Positions 31,168-40,624 of a stretch of 64,000 nt of DNA are shown here, piece after piece. The position numbers were made by a program, and so were the translations under genes. Origin of the DNA: Globisporangium splendens (Eukaryota > Oomycota > Peronosporomycetes > Pythiales > Pythiaceae); contig VFIW01000098.1 of assembly GCA_006386115.1 (NCBI GenBank), positions 93,295-157,294 of the forward strand, read 5' to 3'. The first letter of the stretch is position 1. Each line of letters begins with the position of its first letter. The notes below the pieces were generated by a model. It ran no database searches. It saw only the letters and a program-made list of their open reading frames with translations, and was not told where the DNA came from.

Positions 31168-32862
31168 ATGATGAAGGTACTGCGTCATTCCGTCGTGACC
31201 AGTGTTGCGTTTGTGATCGCCCATGCCGCCAATGCAGCCCATGCTCAGACGGCGATGCGAGCTCACCGCCAAGGTGTGATCTGCACGCGGCTTGATCCAG
31301 CGCTCACGATGGACGAGAAACTGTGTCCGTGTCGACCCTGCCACATGTGCGAGCTCGACACCACGCAGACCTCATGCGTACTGATCCCGACTCCCGGAAT
31401 GGACTTGTCCGATGGCTCCGACGTTCCTGTGGAGCAGCCAGTCACAGACTTGGATTTGTGGTTCTTGACCGAAGACGAGATCACGGCCACGCGCCGTGGC
31501 ATCCCACGCGATGACTTGGCTGTGTACTCGACCGGCAACAAGGTGTCGGCATACGTCGCGCCAGAAGAGTTCTTCAATGCCGCATACAAGGATATCCAAG
31601 CAACGGGTCCTGGTGACCGCATCTTTCTCACATCCTGGACGGTGGACAATACGCCGCTGGATCCTCGAAACGATGCCAATGGAGACACGACAGGCGCTAA
31701 AGCGGTTTTCGCCGACGTCGTTGCACGTGGCGCTCAGTTTTACGCGCTAGCACACGTCAACTATTGGGAAAAGGAAGACAACCTGGACATGAGAGACCAC
31801 ATCAACGCGCTGCTGCCTTCGCCGAACGGCGGCAAAGCGCGGTTCCTCTTTGACGATCGCAAGGCTAGCGAGGGAGACTCGCACCACCAGAAGACTCTCG
31901 TCATTGAGAACGAGAGCAGCGTCGTCGCCTATGTCGGTGGCATCGATTTGGCTGTTGACCGCTGGGACAACTTGATTCACAACCAGACGTCTGGTTGGAT
32001 GGATTGCCATTTGCGCATCGCTGGTCCGGCTGCCAAGGACGTGTCGACGAACTTTCTCACGCGCTGGAACTCGGAGGCGAGGATCGGCGCCTTCCTCTCG
32101 GGCGAATTGGCAGATTTCATCAACCCAGAGTACTGGCACTTGCCAGTGTTTCCCCGCCCTCCGCCTCAACAGTTTGGTCAGCACAGCGTCCAGATCGTGC
32201 GGACGTACAACCCGCAGTACGCAAAGTACGAAGGCGCACCGAAAGGTGAGCAGTCCCTCTATGAAGCGCGCATCAAGGCGATCCGGAACGCGAAAAACTA
32301 CATTTACATTGAGGACCAGTACTTTGTGCTGGTGCCAAGGTTTCTCGAGGAGCTCCTGAACGTACTTCCCGGGCTGCAGCGCCTGATTGTCGTCGTCCAG
32401 CGCCCCGGCAGCGACGAAGAGTACGCGCCATACAAGCGACTGCTCCACGAAATGGCGGCACCCATCCAGATGAAGTACCCGAACAAGTTCCAGCTCTACT
32501 CGACGAAAGAGCGACGGAATATCTACATCCACACAAAGCTGGTGCTCATCGATGATGTGTATGTGTCCATCGGTTCGGCGAACTGGAACGACTGCAGCAT
32601 GTTCTCGGACGCTGAGCTCAATGCGAACGTCGTCGACCGCAGGCTCGTGGACTCCGCTGACGGCATCCTCGTCACGAAACTTGCACTTGATTATCGAATT
32701 CGAAAGTTCATGGAACTGACCGGACTGAGCTACGAAAAGCTGCAGGCAATGCCGTTCATTGAAGCAGCAGACCAACTGGACATCGCGGCCAAGAACCCGA
32801 GCACTATCCTGGACAACCTGGAGCCAGAGAAGGCGAACTACAAGCCTGTCGTCGTCGAGTAG
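31168..32862 (+). CDS. Secreted PLD-like protein with altered second motif (PLD C)
   Basis: 564 residues from the ATG pair at 31168/31171. The signal peptide ends near NAAHA. The Cys motif is CPCRPCHMCEL. The first HKD is HHQKTLVIE (acidic Glu) and the second is IHTKLVLIDDVYVSIGSANW. The residues after it are NDCSMFSD, where paralogs have NRRSMTSD, and the region around the first motif is about 20 residues shorter. The catalytic His and Lys are kept, so activity is possible, but the missing Arg-Ser suggests altered phosphate handling. Third of the tandem copies and somewhat diverged. Confidence 0.9.
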   Translation: MMKVLRHSVVTSVAFVIAHAANAAHAQTAMRAHRQGVICTRLDPALTMDEKLCPCRPCHMCELDTTQTSCVLIPTPGMDLSDGSDVPVEQPVTDLDLWFLTEDEITATRRGIPRDDLAVYSTGNKVSAYVAPEEFFNAAYKDIQATGPGDRIFLTSWTVDNTPLDPRNDANGDTTGAKAVFADVVARGAQFYALAHVNYWEKEDNLDMRDHINALLPSPNGGKARFLFDDRKASEGDSHHQKTLVIENESSVVAYVGGIDLAVDRWDNLIHNQTSGWMDCHLRIAGPAAKDVSTNFLTRWNSEARIGAFLSGELADFINPEYWHLPVFPRPPPQQFGQHSVQIVRTYNPQYAKYEGAPKGEQSLYEARIKAIRNAKNYIYIEDQYFVLVPRFLEELLNVLPGLQRLIVVVQRPGSDEEYAPYKRLLHEMAAPIQMKYPNKFQLYSTKERRNIYIHTKLVLIDDVYVSIGSANWNDCSMFSDAELNANVVDRRLVDSADGILVTKLALDYRIRKFMELTGLSYEKLQAMPFIEAADQLDIAAKNPSTILDNLEPEKANYKPVVVE

Positions 32863-33044
32863 CTCTGTACACGTTTGTAGTAAATGCCTCTTCCATTCTG
32901 TCGTGTCGGGTGCGATGAATGACTCGGAAAACACTCCAGATGGGTACATTTTTCTGTTCGATTATTGGACAAAATCCACTGTTATGTGATAATAGCAAAA
33001 AGACGTTTGAAGCTTCAATGTGTGATTGGACAATAGTGAAGTGC

Positions 33045-33060
33045 CATCATTCCGCAATGG
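33045..33060 (+). promoter_or_regulatory. Inr-like element of PLD gene D
   Basis: CATCATTCCGCAATGG keeps the TCATTYYNCAWT core. It overlaps an in-frame ATG at 33057, which would then be at or before the transcript start and so favours the ATG at 33159. Confidence 0.6.
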
Positions 33061-33158
33061 ACTCGCAAACATTCCTTGCTCTCCTTGATTTGGGTGAGCT
33101 CGTCGATCCGAATTCTTGGCCAAAGCAGAACGCACCGGCAATCGCACAGGAGGCTCCG

Positions 33159-34973
33159 ATGCCGAACCGCAGCGCGCATGGGGCCTTGCTGTGGCTGACG
33201 TGGCTTGTCCTCAGCTGCTCGCGCTCCTTTACATCAGTTGGAGCGAAAATCGACCTGACGCGCGCAACGTGCCACCTGAAGTCCGACTTTCTTGGCATGA
33301 TCAGCTCCAGGTGCATATGTGAACCGTGCGAGCTGTGCTTTTTCCTGTTTACGTCGTGGGAGTGCCGATCAACAGCGAACCAAGATTCGACGAGTGTGGT
33401 GGTGCCATATGCAGACAACCTGTTGGGCTTGCAGCAGCCGCTGCTCGAGGCCAGTGACTGGTTCCTCACCGAGTCTGAGCTCACAAAGTCACGGAATGGC
33501 GTCCCACGGCGTGATTTACAAGTGTTCAGTGAAGGCAATGCCGTGTCTCTCTTTACAGCAACCAACAAGTTCTTTTCGTCCGTGTACTGTGATATGGAAT
33601 CGCTCAACGACTCTGCCTGGCAGGTCTTCGTTGCTGGATGGTCTGTCGACAACGTCCCGTTTCGTCCTAAACAGCGGAGCTGGCAGAACACGACGTTCCA
33701 AGAGCTCTTTGGCCGCATCATGGAGCGTGGCATCAAAGTACGAGCTCTGATTTGGACCAATATGCTCGAGCGTGGGCAGAACGTGAAGATCCAAGCGTGG
33801 ATGAACAGCTTCCGCCCCAAACACCACAACGAAAGATCGAACCAAAGTGCAGGTCTAATGCTCTTTGACAACCGCTTGCCGTACCACACGTCGTCGCACC
33901 ACCAGAAATCACTCGTCTTGAGTCATCCGAACCGCTCAACTATAGCCTATGTCGGGGGCATCGATATGACCAACGATCGATGGGATACGCGATTCCATAA
34001 CCACACGAAGCTGCGCATGGCGCGCAAGATCGCACATCGATACGACGGATGGGTCGACTCTTCTGTGCGCGTCGAAGGCGCCGCCGCGCAGGACATCGCA
34101 GCCAATTTCGTTTCTCGATGGAACGCAAAGGAGTCGCCGCTGCAGCGAGACGAAGAAATCGTCGAGTTCGACAACCCTGCCGTCAACACAGAAGACATGC
34201 AAGTCACGATCGATGAACAAGAAAGCCCCACAAATTCACTAGATGGCACTACGCGTATTCAGATTGTGCGCACCTTCAGCTGCAAAGTGGGGTACGAATT
34301 CGCCCCTGGTGGTGAGATCTCGCTGCTTGACTCTCGAATCAAAGCGATTGGACGCGCACGAAACTACATCTACATTGAGGACCAGTACTTCATCAATGTC
34401 CCTGTGCTCCAAGCTGCGCTGCTGCAACAATTACCGCTCATCCAGGCACTCGTGGTCGTGACGCAAAAGCCCACGCTCGGCACGTCTGCAGTCGGGTACG
34501 GCAAGTTGCTGTACGAGAATGTCAGACCATTGACGACTCAGTTTCCGGAGAAAGTGCATCTTTTCACGATGAAGCCTGCCTTGGATCTCTACATCCACAC
34601 CAAAGCCGTGGTGATTGATGACGTGTTTCTCTCCATCGGCTCGGCGAACTGGAATCAGCGCAGTATGACTTCGGATTCAGAGATCGCAGCGAACATGGTC
34701 GACCAAACGGTTGTTGCCGAGACCCCAGACGGGGTGCGAGTGAACTCGCTTGCGCGAGAGTTTCGCTTGAGAAAGTTCAGTGAGTTTACGGGTTTCACTG
34801 TCGACGAGCTCAGCGACATGACGCTCTTCGATGGCGTCCACGCGCTGGAGCAAGCAGCGATTTCAGCCACAAGCGTGATCACCAAGTTGGAAGTTGAGCA
34901 CGAAATGTACTTTGATGTGTTTCCCGATGAGCTGCAGGAAGTTATCGACCCTTTCGACGAATGCAACACGTAG
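33159..34973 (+). CDS. Secreted PLD-like protein (PLD D)
   Basis: 604 residues with the start chosen at 33159, where MPNRSAHGALLWLTWLVLSC gives a good signal peptide; the frame is open from 32919. The Cys motif is CICEPCELC. The first HKD is HHQKSLVLS (Ser at the acidic position) and the second is IHTKAVVIDDVFLSIGSANW, complete. It has several N-glycosylation sequons in the first half and is the most diverged of the four secreted copies. A secreted phosphodiesterase is inferred. Confidence 0.9.
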   Translation: MPNRSAHGALLWLTWLVLSCSRSFTSVGAKIDLTRATCHLKSDFLGMISSRCICEPCELCFFLFTSWECRSTANQDSTSVVVPYADNLLGLQQPLLEASDWFLTESELTKSRNGVPRRDLQVFSEGNAVSLFTATNKFFSSVYCDMESLNDSAWQVFVAGWSVDNVPFRPKQRSWQNTTFQELFGRIMERGIKVRALIWTNMLERGQNVKIQAWMNSFRPKHHNERSNQSAGLMLFDNRLPYHTSSHHQKSLVLSHPNRSTIAYVGGIDMTNDRWDTRFHNHTKLRMARKIAHRYDGWVDSSVRVEGAAAQDIAANFVSRWNAKESPLQRDEEIVEFDNPAVNTEDMQVTIDEQESPTNSLDGTTRIQIVRTFSCKVGYEFAPGGEISLLDSRIKAIGRARNYIYIEDQYFINVPVLQAALLQQLPLIQALVVVTQKPTLGTSAVGYGKLLYENVRPLTTQFPEKVHLFTMKPALDLYIHTKAVVIDDVFLSIGSANWNQRSMTSDSEIAANMVDQTVVAETPDGVRVNSLAREFRLRKFSEFTGFTVDELSDMTLFDGVHALEQAAISATSVITKLEVEHEMYFDVFPDELQEVIDPFDECNT

Positions 34974-35118
34974 TACACATCCGCATCTGGGTCACAAAAC
35001 ATGTTTCTTATATTCATCAGTTTTGAACATGGACTCGAGGTACTTTAGTGCTTTTCTAACGGCTTCTGCTTCTCGTCTCCATTGAGATTGTCCAGGTCGA
35101 CAATGTGAAGCGTGTAGC

Positions 35119-36798
35119 TTAGGGAAACAGCAGGTACTCCCACTTCAAGTCTATGGCGAGCGAGTCCAAGATCGTTGACGGGTCTTGCGACGCTGCATCG
35201 AAAACGTCGCAACTTGCTTCGAGCCCCAGTAATTCGAGCTCTTCCACGCTTTTCCCAGTCATTTCCGAGAACTTTTGCAGGTGAAAATGGCGCGCAATCC
35301 GGTTCACTTGGATGCTGAGACCGTGCTCGGGAGCAAGCGTCACGAGTTCGTTGCCGACAACGTTGGCTGCGATTTCCGTGTCACTGGTCGTGCTCCGGCG
35401 ATTCCAGTTGCTCGAGCCAGTGGAGACATACATGTCGTCGATAATCACTAGCTTCGAGTGGATGTACAGCCCAAGCGCTTCTTTCGTCGTGTAGATCTTG
35501 AATTTTCCCGGGAACTGCGAGATCAGAGGCTTCGTCATCTGGAAGACGAGATGCTCGTAGCCAGCAACTTTGGACTGCATGGTCACCGTGGGCCGCTGCA
35601 CGACGACGATCACACGGAGCAGGCGAGGCAGCACCTCCACGAGCGCATCCATCAGCTGGGGCATGAAGAAGAAGTACTGGTCTTCAATGTAGATGTAGTT
35701 CTTGGCTTGTTTGATCGCCTCGACGCGCGCTTCCAGCAGCGAAAGTTCCCCCTTTGGCGCGAACTCGGGGTACAGAATCTTCTCGTCGGGGCTAAGTGTG
35801 CGCACGATTTGCACGTTGGACTTGCCTGTGTCGGGAAAGTCAACGTTCCTCGTGATCGTCGCGAGTCGCGGCAAGTTATTGAACAGTGGCGGGTTCTCAA
35901 ACTTGAGAAGCTGATCGTCGAGGTCTTGGCATGGGAGATTGCCCGAGTTCCATCTCGATATGAACGTCGCAGCGACGTCTTTCGCTGCATGGCCATCGAG
36001 CCTCATCGCCGCGTTAATCCAGCCCTGGGTTTCCTTGTGAATGCCGTGGGCGACTCGTACCTGCGCTTGGTCGTGCTTGAGTGTATCCCAGCGGTCGTGC
36101 GTAGTGTCGAGGCCACCGACGTACGCGGTGAGTTTGTTCTGCCGCTTGACGACGACCATCTTCTGATGGTGCGACGACGTGTGATGCGGCAGGCGGTCGT
36201 CAAAGATGCACAGACAGGAGCCTTTTGTTCGCGCTGGACTCAGCATCACTTCTTCGTCTGCCTCGGGGGCAATCGCGTTGAGCCAATCGCGCGCAGCGAC
36301 CATTTCTTTCTGTTGCTGCACGTTCGCCCAGAGCATCACGCGAGCCTGGACGCCTCGCTTCAGCACTGCGCGCTCAATGATCTGCACCAACGTCGTCGTG
36401 TCTGGCGAATGGGAGTTTGATGAGGGCACAAGCGGCACTTTGAGACTCAGCGACCAGCCTGCGATCCAAATGAAGTCCTGCTCATCGCTCGTTGAGCTGT
36501 TGGTGGTCTCCATGTCGGCAAACGCTGACGCAAAAAACTGGTCGCTGCTGGCAAACATCTGAACGGAGTTGCCCTTCGTGAAGCACTCGAGGTCGCTGCG
36601 CACTTGGCCGCCTCGGGACTTGATGATCTCCTCTGGGGTCAAGAGCCATGCTGCTGGGTTGAGCTCAGGCTGTTGGAGGTAGGCGACTGTAAGGGTGGCG
36701 GTTGGCGACGACGATGGCGAAGATACCGGCGTGGCCTTCGTCTCGAGCTCGGGCTGCCGAATCGGACCGTGCTGGAGACATGACATGCACGCACCCAT
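35119..36798 (-). CDS. PLD-like protein with myristoylation-type N-terminus (PLD E)
   Basis: 559 residues on the opposite strand, tail-to-tail with PLD D (145 bp apart). There is no signal peptide and no Cys-rich motif. Instead the start at 36798 reads MGACMSCLQHG: Gly at position 2, Ser at 6 and Cys at 4 and 7, the pattern for N-myristoylation with palmitoylation. An in-frame codon four residues upstream is an alternative start that would remove this. The first HKD is HHQKMVVVK (Lys at the acidic position) and the second is IHSKLVIIDDMYVSTGSSNW, complete. It probably works at the cytosolic face of a membrane, unlike its secreted neighbours. Confidence 0.88.
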   Translation of the reverse strand: MGACMSCLQHGPIRQPELETKATPVSSPSSSPTATLTVAYLQQPELNPAAWLLTPEEIIKSRGGQVRSDLECFTKGNSVQMFASSDQFFASAFADMETTNSSTSDEQDFIWIAGWSLSLKVPLVPSSNSHSPDTTTLVQIIERAVLKRGVQARVMLWANVQQQKEMVAARDWLNAIAPEADEEVMLSPARTKGSCLCIFDDRLPHHTSSHHQKMVVVKRQNKLTAYVGGLDTTHDRWDTLKHDQAQVRVAHGIHKETQGWINAAMRLDGHAAKDVAATFISRWNSGNLPCQDLDDQLLKFENPPLFNNLPRLATITRNVDFPDTGKSNVQIVRTLSPDEKILYPEFAPKGELSLLEARVEAIKQAKNYIYIEDQYFFFMPQLMDALVEVLPRLLRVIVVVQRPTVTMQSKVAGYEHLVFQMTKPLISQFPGKFKIYTTKEALGLYIHSKLVIIDDMYVSTGSSNWNRRSTTSDTEIAANVVGNELVTLAPEHGLSIQVNRIARHFHLQKFSEMTGKSVEELELLGLEASCDVFDAASQDPSTILDSLAIDLKWEYLLFP

Positions 36799-37523
36799 GA
36801 TTTTTTCCAAGTTGCGAGTTGGTAGAAGGCGTCAGGATCACTTGGTGAGCGTGACGTTGTGGCCGTTCAAGCTCGGCGGTTGCTCCAAAGGACGTCGGCG
36901 ACTCGCACTGCAACGGATCGCATCGTGCGTGGCCGAAACGACGCGACTGCTCAAGTCGCGCGTTGCATTTCTACGCACGAAAGTCCGAGTGTTGGGATAG
37001 TGTTTGCTTTGGAAAACTTGCACAGAAGAGATTTCGCTGGTGAGGAATGACGAGAGAATCGGTGCATTGGTCGTAGACTTCCACGTGCCGATCACACCAG
37101 TTTGCAGTGTTTAGTTGTCTAACAAGAGTGAGAATACGCAAGCAACCTGCCGAGTGCGGCTGACGTGTCACGCGTTGCATTCGCGGCTCAAGTTTCAACG
37201 GTGTCCAACGCTGTTGCAGCGCATCATTCTCCAGTGTTGACTGGCTGCAACATCCCAATGAATGGGCAATTGGCTTCACTCCTGGCAATGAGAAAAATGG
37301 CTCGCCACTGTGGCAATGGGTTCATTATGCAAGGATTTTCAAGGTCCCTGATTTTTTCTGCGAGATCTCGAGATTAATGGGTTCATTTTTCCTTCTGAAC
37401 CTATATCAGTATCAAAAATTTGGAGGCGCAAAGATCACACATGTTGATGCAATTTATGGTGTCTGGACCAGTCGCATATGTGCCTCCTCCACACCCACCG
37501 CTCCAAACAGCTGCCGCAGATCT
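36799..37523. other. Intergenic stretch
   Basis: About 725 bp separating PLD E and the secreted pair, which are divergent. No gene is recognised. Confidence 0.6.
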
Positions 37524-37539
37524 CTTCATTCTTCATTTT
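37524..37539 (+). promoter_or_regulatory. Inr element of secreted protein gene 1
   Basis: CTTCATTCTTCATTTT matches GCTCATTYYNCAWTTT at all defined positions except the first two, and lies 36-51 bp before the ATG. Confidence 0.85.
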
Positions 37540-37574
37540 GCTGCGAAGCTCACACATCACTCCTTAAACCGAGC

Positions 37575-38342
37575 ATGAAGTCTGCGTTTGCGTGGCGGTA
37601 TGTGGTGGCCACTGTGGCGCTCGCTGTTGCTGTCCTCTTGTCTCTGGTGTCGGTCGAGGCGAACGTGCAGACGCACTTCCGCATCCAAATGACGAAGGAA
37701 AACTCCGAGGAGGTGGGCACGATCATGAATGCGTCAAACGTGGACGAGATCCTCGCGTGGCTGAACCAAACCGACAAGATCTTAAGCCATGCAGCCACAG
37801 CCGGGCTCCCAGGACTCCCGGATGATGCGCTGGCTGCTGTCGACACGATCAAGACAGCACTTGTGGATCCGTGGACGCTTGAGAACGGCACGACGGAGAG
37901 CTTGGTGCGGGATATGCGAGTTCTGCCGAAATTGCTCAAGCTGATGCCATCCATCTACACGATGGGGTACTGGTACAAGCCGATCGTGGAGTGGGGGCCA
38001 GTGCTCACGTCAATCTGGAACAAGCCCGTGGGGATCGCAAAGTGGATGTCGCACTACGACTGGGAATCGTACAACACGGCGCTGAACGCGACGTCGCTCA
38101 TCATCCGGTTCACGAAGAACCACGAGCGCAATGCGACTGGTGAAGGCAAAGGCTACGCGGCGTACCTGCCGGGTTTTGTGGCCCAACTGTCCACGAAAGC
38201 CAACTTCACGCTCTCCGAGACCCAGCTGCAGACGTACATGGATACGCTCGCACCAGGCAACAGTTCGAACACGACGGAGCAGTACCAGAACGCCGATGTG
38301 GTCGCACTCAAGGCGTTCATCTGGGGAGACCGCACGCAGTAG
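37575..38342 (+). CDS. Secreted protein of unknown function (pair member 1)
   Basis: 255 residues. The signal peptide (hydrophobic core about residues 11-28, cleavage near VEA-N) supports this start and not the open frame upstream. The mature protein is helical and has several N-glycosylation sequons (NAS, NQT, NGT, NAT, NSS, NTT). Shared blocks with the next gene are GYWYKPIVEWGPVL and NATSLIIRFTK near the middle and YLPGFVAQLS with FTLSETQLQTYM near the C-terminus. I do not recognise the family; it has no RxLR or LFLAK motif. It forms a tandem pair with the gene at 39155. Confidence 0.85.
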   Translation: MKSAFAWRYVVATVALAVAVLLSLVSVEANVQTHFRIQMTKENSEEVGTIMNASNVDEILAWLNQTDKILSHAATAGLPGLPDDALAAVDTIKTALVDPWTLENGTTESLVRDMRVLPKLLKLMPSIYTMGYWYKPIVEWGPVLTSIWNKPVGIAKWMSHYDWESYNTALNATSLIIRFTKNHERNATGEGKGYAAYLPGFVAQLSTKANFTLSETQLQTYMDTLAPGNSSNTTEQYQNADVVALKAFIWGDRTQ

Positions 38343-39154
38343 TGTCGTGCCAACTCAGTATTTAGCATTTTCGTCTATGGTGCATGTTGCTTCATTATTT
38401 TCACTTGATAAAATCGATGGGCTGCAACATGCTGCCCCTTCTCTGCCACTTGAGCTCTTCGGTTCGCTTTGAACTGAACTTCAAGGTGCGCATCCCTCAA
38501 TTTTGACCAATCAGTGGGCGCCAAAACGGAGAGGAGCTCTTCGTTAATCGGTGGAACGAACTTCAAGCTCTTTTACGCACTTGTCTTGAGTAACAGTCGT
38601 AGGCTTGAACAAATTGGTCAGGAAGTGTATGTGGAGTGGCATGTGGGGATTGCAAGGCAGTTGGTTCGTCCATTGCAATCGCACTGCGCTGCTGTCAGAA
38701 TGCGATCGTTTTGCTTCCAGAAAGTGAGAGAATGCCGGCAGTCCCATCTGGGCGACCGCAGTCCCATCTGCTGCTCGTTGTCTGACTCTTCCCATTCATT
38801 GTATACGTTCTAACGTGTAAATAGGGTCTCGCAATTCGTTCTAGTAGGAGTTCCATTGAGAGATCATTTGAAATGTTACAGGGCATTGTATGTCAGAGGT
38901 GAGCATGCGACCATGTGAACCTAGTGCAGCGACCACAGAAAGCCAAACTTGGTAGAGGTCGCAAAGACAGCTTGCCTCTGTGGAAAAGGAGCCTAGCAAC
39001 AGGCGCCTGTATTGGGACTGTTCCACCTCGCCCGCGTCTCGCTTCCCAGAGATCAAGCGCCTCCCACACCAGTCTCTCTCGCTTGCAGGTTTCTTCTTCA
39101 TTCGACCAACGCGCGCTCCGCACAAGCAAGAAAGGCAGCTCAATACGCACAAGA
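38343..39154. other. Intergenic stretch within the secreted pair
   Basis: About 810 bp with no gene. An Inr-like TTCTTCATTCGACC near 39091-39104 may start the second gene. Confidence 0.55.
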
Positions 39155-40027
39155 ATGAGGTTCGCACGTTGGGCAGCGCTAACGGTGTCCGCAGCCGTCG
39201 CGATGGTCTCTTTCTCTCAGTCACGCAGTCCGTTTGTGAGCGCGGCCGCTCAGTTCGACTTTGGGCTCGTCGCGATGGACGCCGACGACACACTGGACTC
39301 GCAGTTCGCGGCCATCTCGCCAATCACCTGCAGCTCCACCGCCACGGCGACTTGCACGTGGCTGTCCAAGGTCGGAGAGATCATGGGACGCATTGCGCTT
39401 GGCGGCGCCCCCGCGCTCCCCAATGGCGCGTACACGGCCGTGAACGACATCTCGAGCGTCATCGTGGAGACCGACACGCTGCTGCATAACCGCAAGATCC
39501 TGCTCAAGGTGCTCAGGATGACGCCGTCGATCTGGAAAAGCGGTTACTGGTATGCGCCGATCGCCAAGTGGCAGCCCGCGCTCTCGTCCATCTGGACCAA
39601 GACGATTGAGTACACCAAGACGCTTTGCGAATCGGGCGACAGCGTGCCGTACGACGCTGCGGTCAACGCGACGTCGCTCATGATCCGCTTCACCAAGGAC
39701 AACTATTTCCTCAACGGCGAGCTCGACGACCTGGACACCAGCGACTCGAAGATCGGCAAGGCGTACCTGACGTACCTCCCGGAGCTGGTCGCACAGCTCT
39801 CCAAGGTGGACGGCTTCACGCTCACGGAGAAGCAGCTGCGCGCGTACATGAACACGATCCCGTCCAAGAAGGACGGCATGGACACCTCCGTCGCCTTCCC
39901 CGTGTACGTGGACACGGCCAAGTACAAGAACTCGGACGCCGCGGCGCTCCGGGCGTACCTGAGCCAGCCAACGGGGACGCAGCAGAGCTCCACGTCCGCA
40001 GCGTCGAGTCCCGTCCAGAGTTCGTAG
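39155..40027 (+). CDS. Secreted protein of unknown function (pair member 2)
   Basis: 290 residues, starting MRFARWAALTVSAAVAMVSF, a clear signal peptide ending near VSA. It is a paralog of the gene at 37575: SIWKSGYWYAPIAKWQPAL, NATSLMIRFTKDN, YLPELVAQLSKVDGFTL and EKQLRAYMNT are conserved in order. It has four Cys in the mature part and a Ser/Thr-rich tail that member 1 lacks. Third positions are more GC-rich than in member 1. The function is unknown. Confidence 0.87.
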   Translation: MRFARWAALTVSAAVAMVSFSQSRSPFVSAAAQFDFGLVAMDADDTLDSQFAAISPITCSSTATATCTWLSKVGEIMGRIALGGAPALPNGAYTAVNDISSVIVETDTLLHNRKILLKVLRMTPSIWKSGYWYAPIAKWQPALSSIWTKTIEYTKTLCESGDSVPYDAAVNATSLMIRFTKDNYFLNGELDDLDTSDSKIGKAYLTYLPELVAQLSKVDGFTLTEKQLRAYMNTIPSKKDGMDTSVAFPVYVDTAKYKNSDAAALRAYLSQPTGTQQSSTSAASSPVQSS

Positions 40028-40624
40028 AGAAAAGCTTATCCATGCACCCAGCCCCCTTTAAGAAAAACTACATCTCCTTCTCGCGTTTGCGATCTGCATG
40101 CCGTGAATTCTCCTTGATGGTTAGTGGACTTTTTCTTTGGTGATAGATAACACCAGGATGCGAAATGCGATCGGCCATGCTCGCGGAAGAGGACGCTTTA
40201 CCTATAAACAGAGAGGCATGGGACACGCAGGTTCGCTTGATGGGCAGCTGACTGGAGGTGGCTTCATAATGCGCAGCTTCACAAAGCTCCCACGCTGGTC
40301 TGTCGATTGTGGAGCCGTATTGATTCCCATAGTTGACGCGTTGTGCTTCAGCTTCAATCGCTTTGTCATTAACTTAACACTTGGACACACTTACTTCAAC
40401 ACTCATGGTCTAACACTCGCAAGGAGCAAACATCATCTTCACAGAATAAATAACTACTGCGGGTGGTAGGGGGGGAGGAGGGGAAAGATAAATAGCCGCA
40501 AAAATGGAGTCTTCACACGAGGCGCTTGCGATCGCTTGGCTCTCGTTCTCGGCGCTCTCTCTCCCGAAAAATTGTTGTCTTCGTCATGCTTGCAATCGCA
40601 CTAAATATTCGCAAAATAATAGGT
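40028..40624. other. Intergenic stretch
   Basis: About 600 bp between convergent genes. It contains a short G-run near 40470-40485 and no recognisable gene. Confidence 0.6.
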
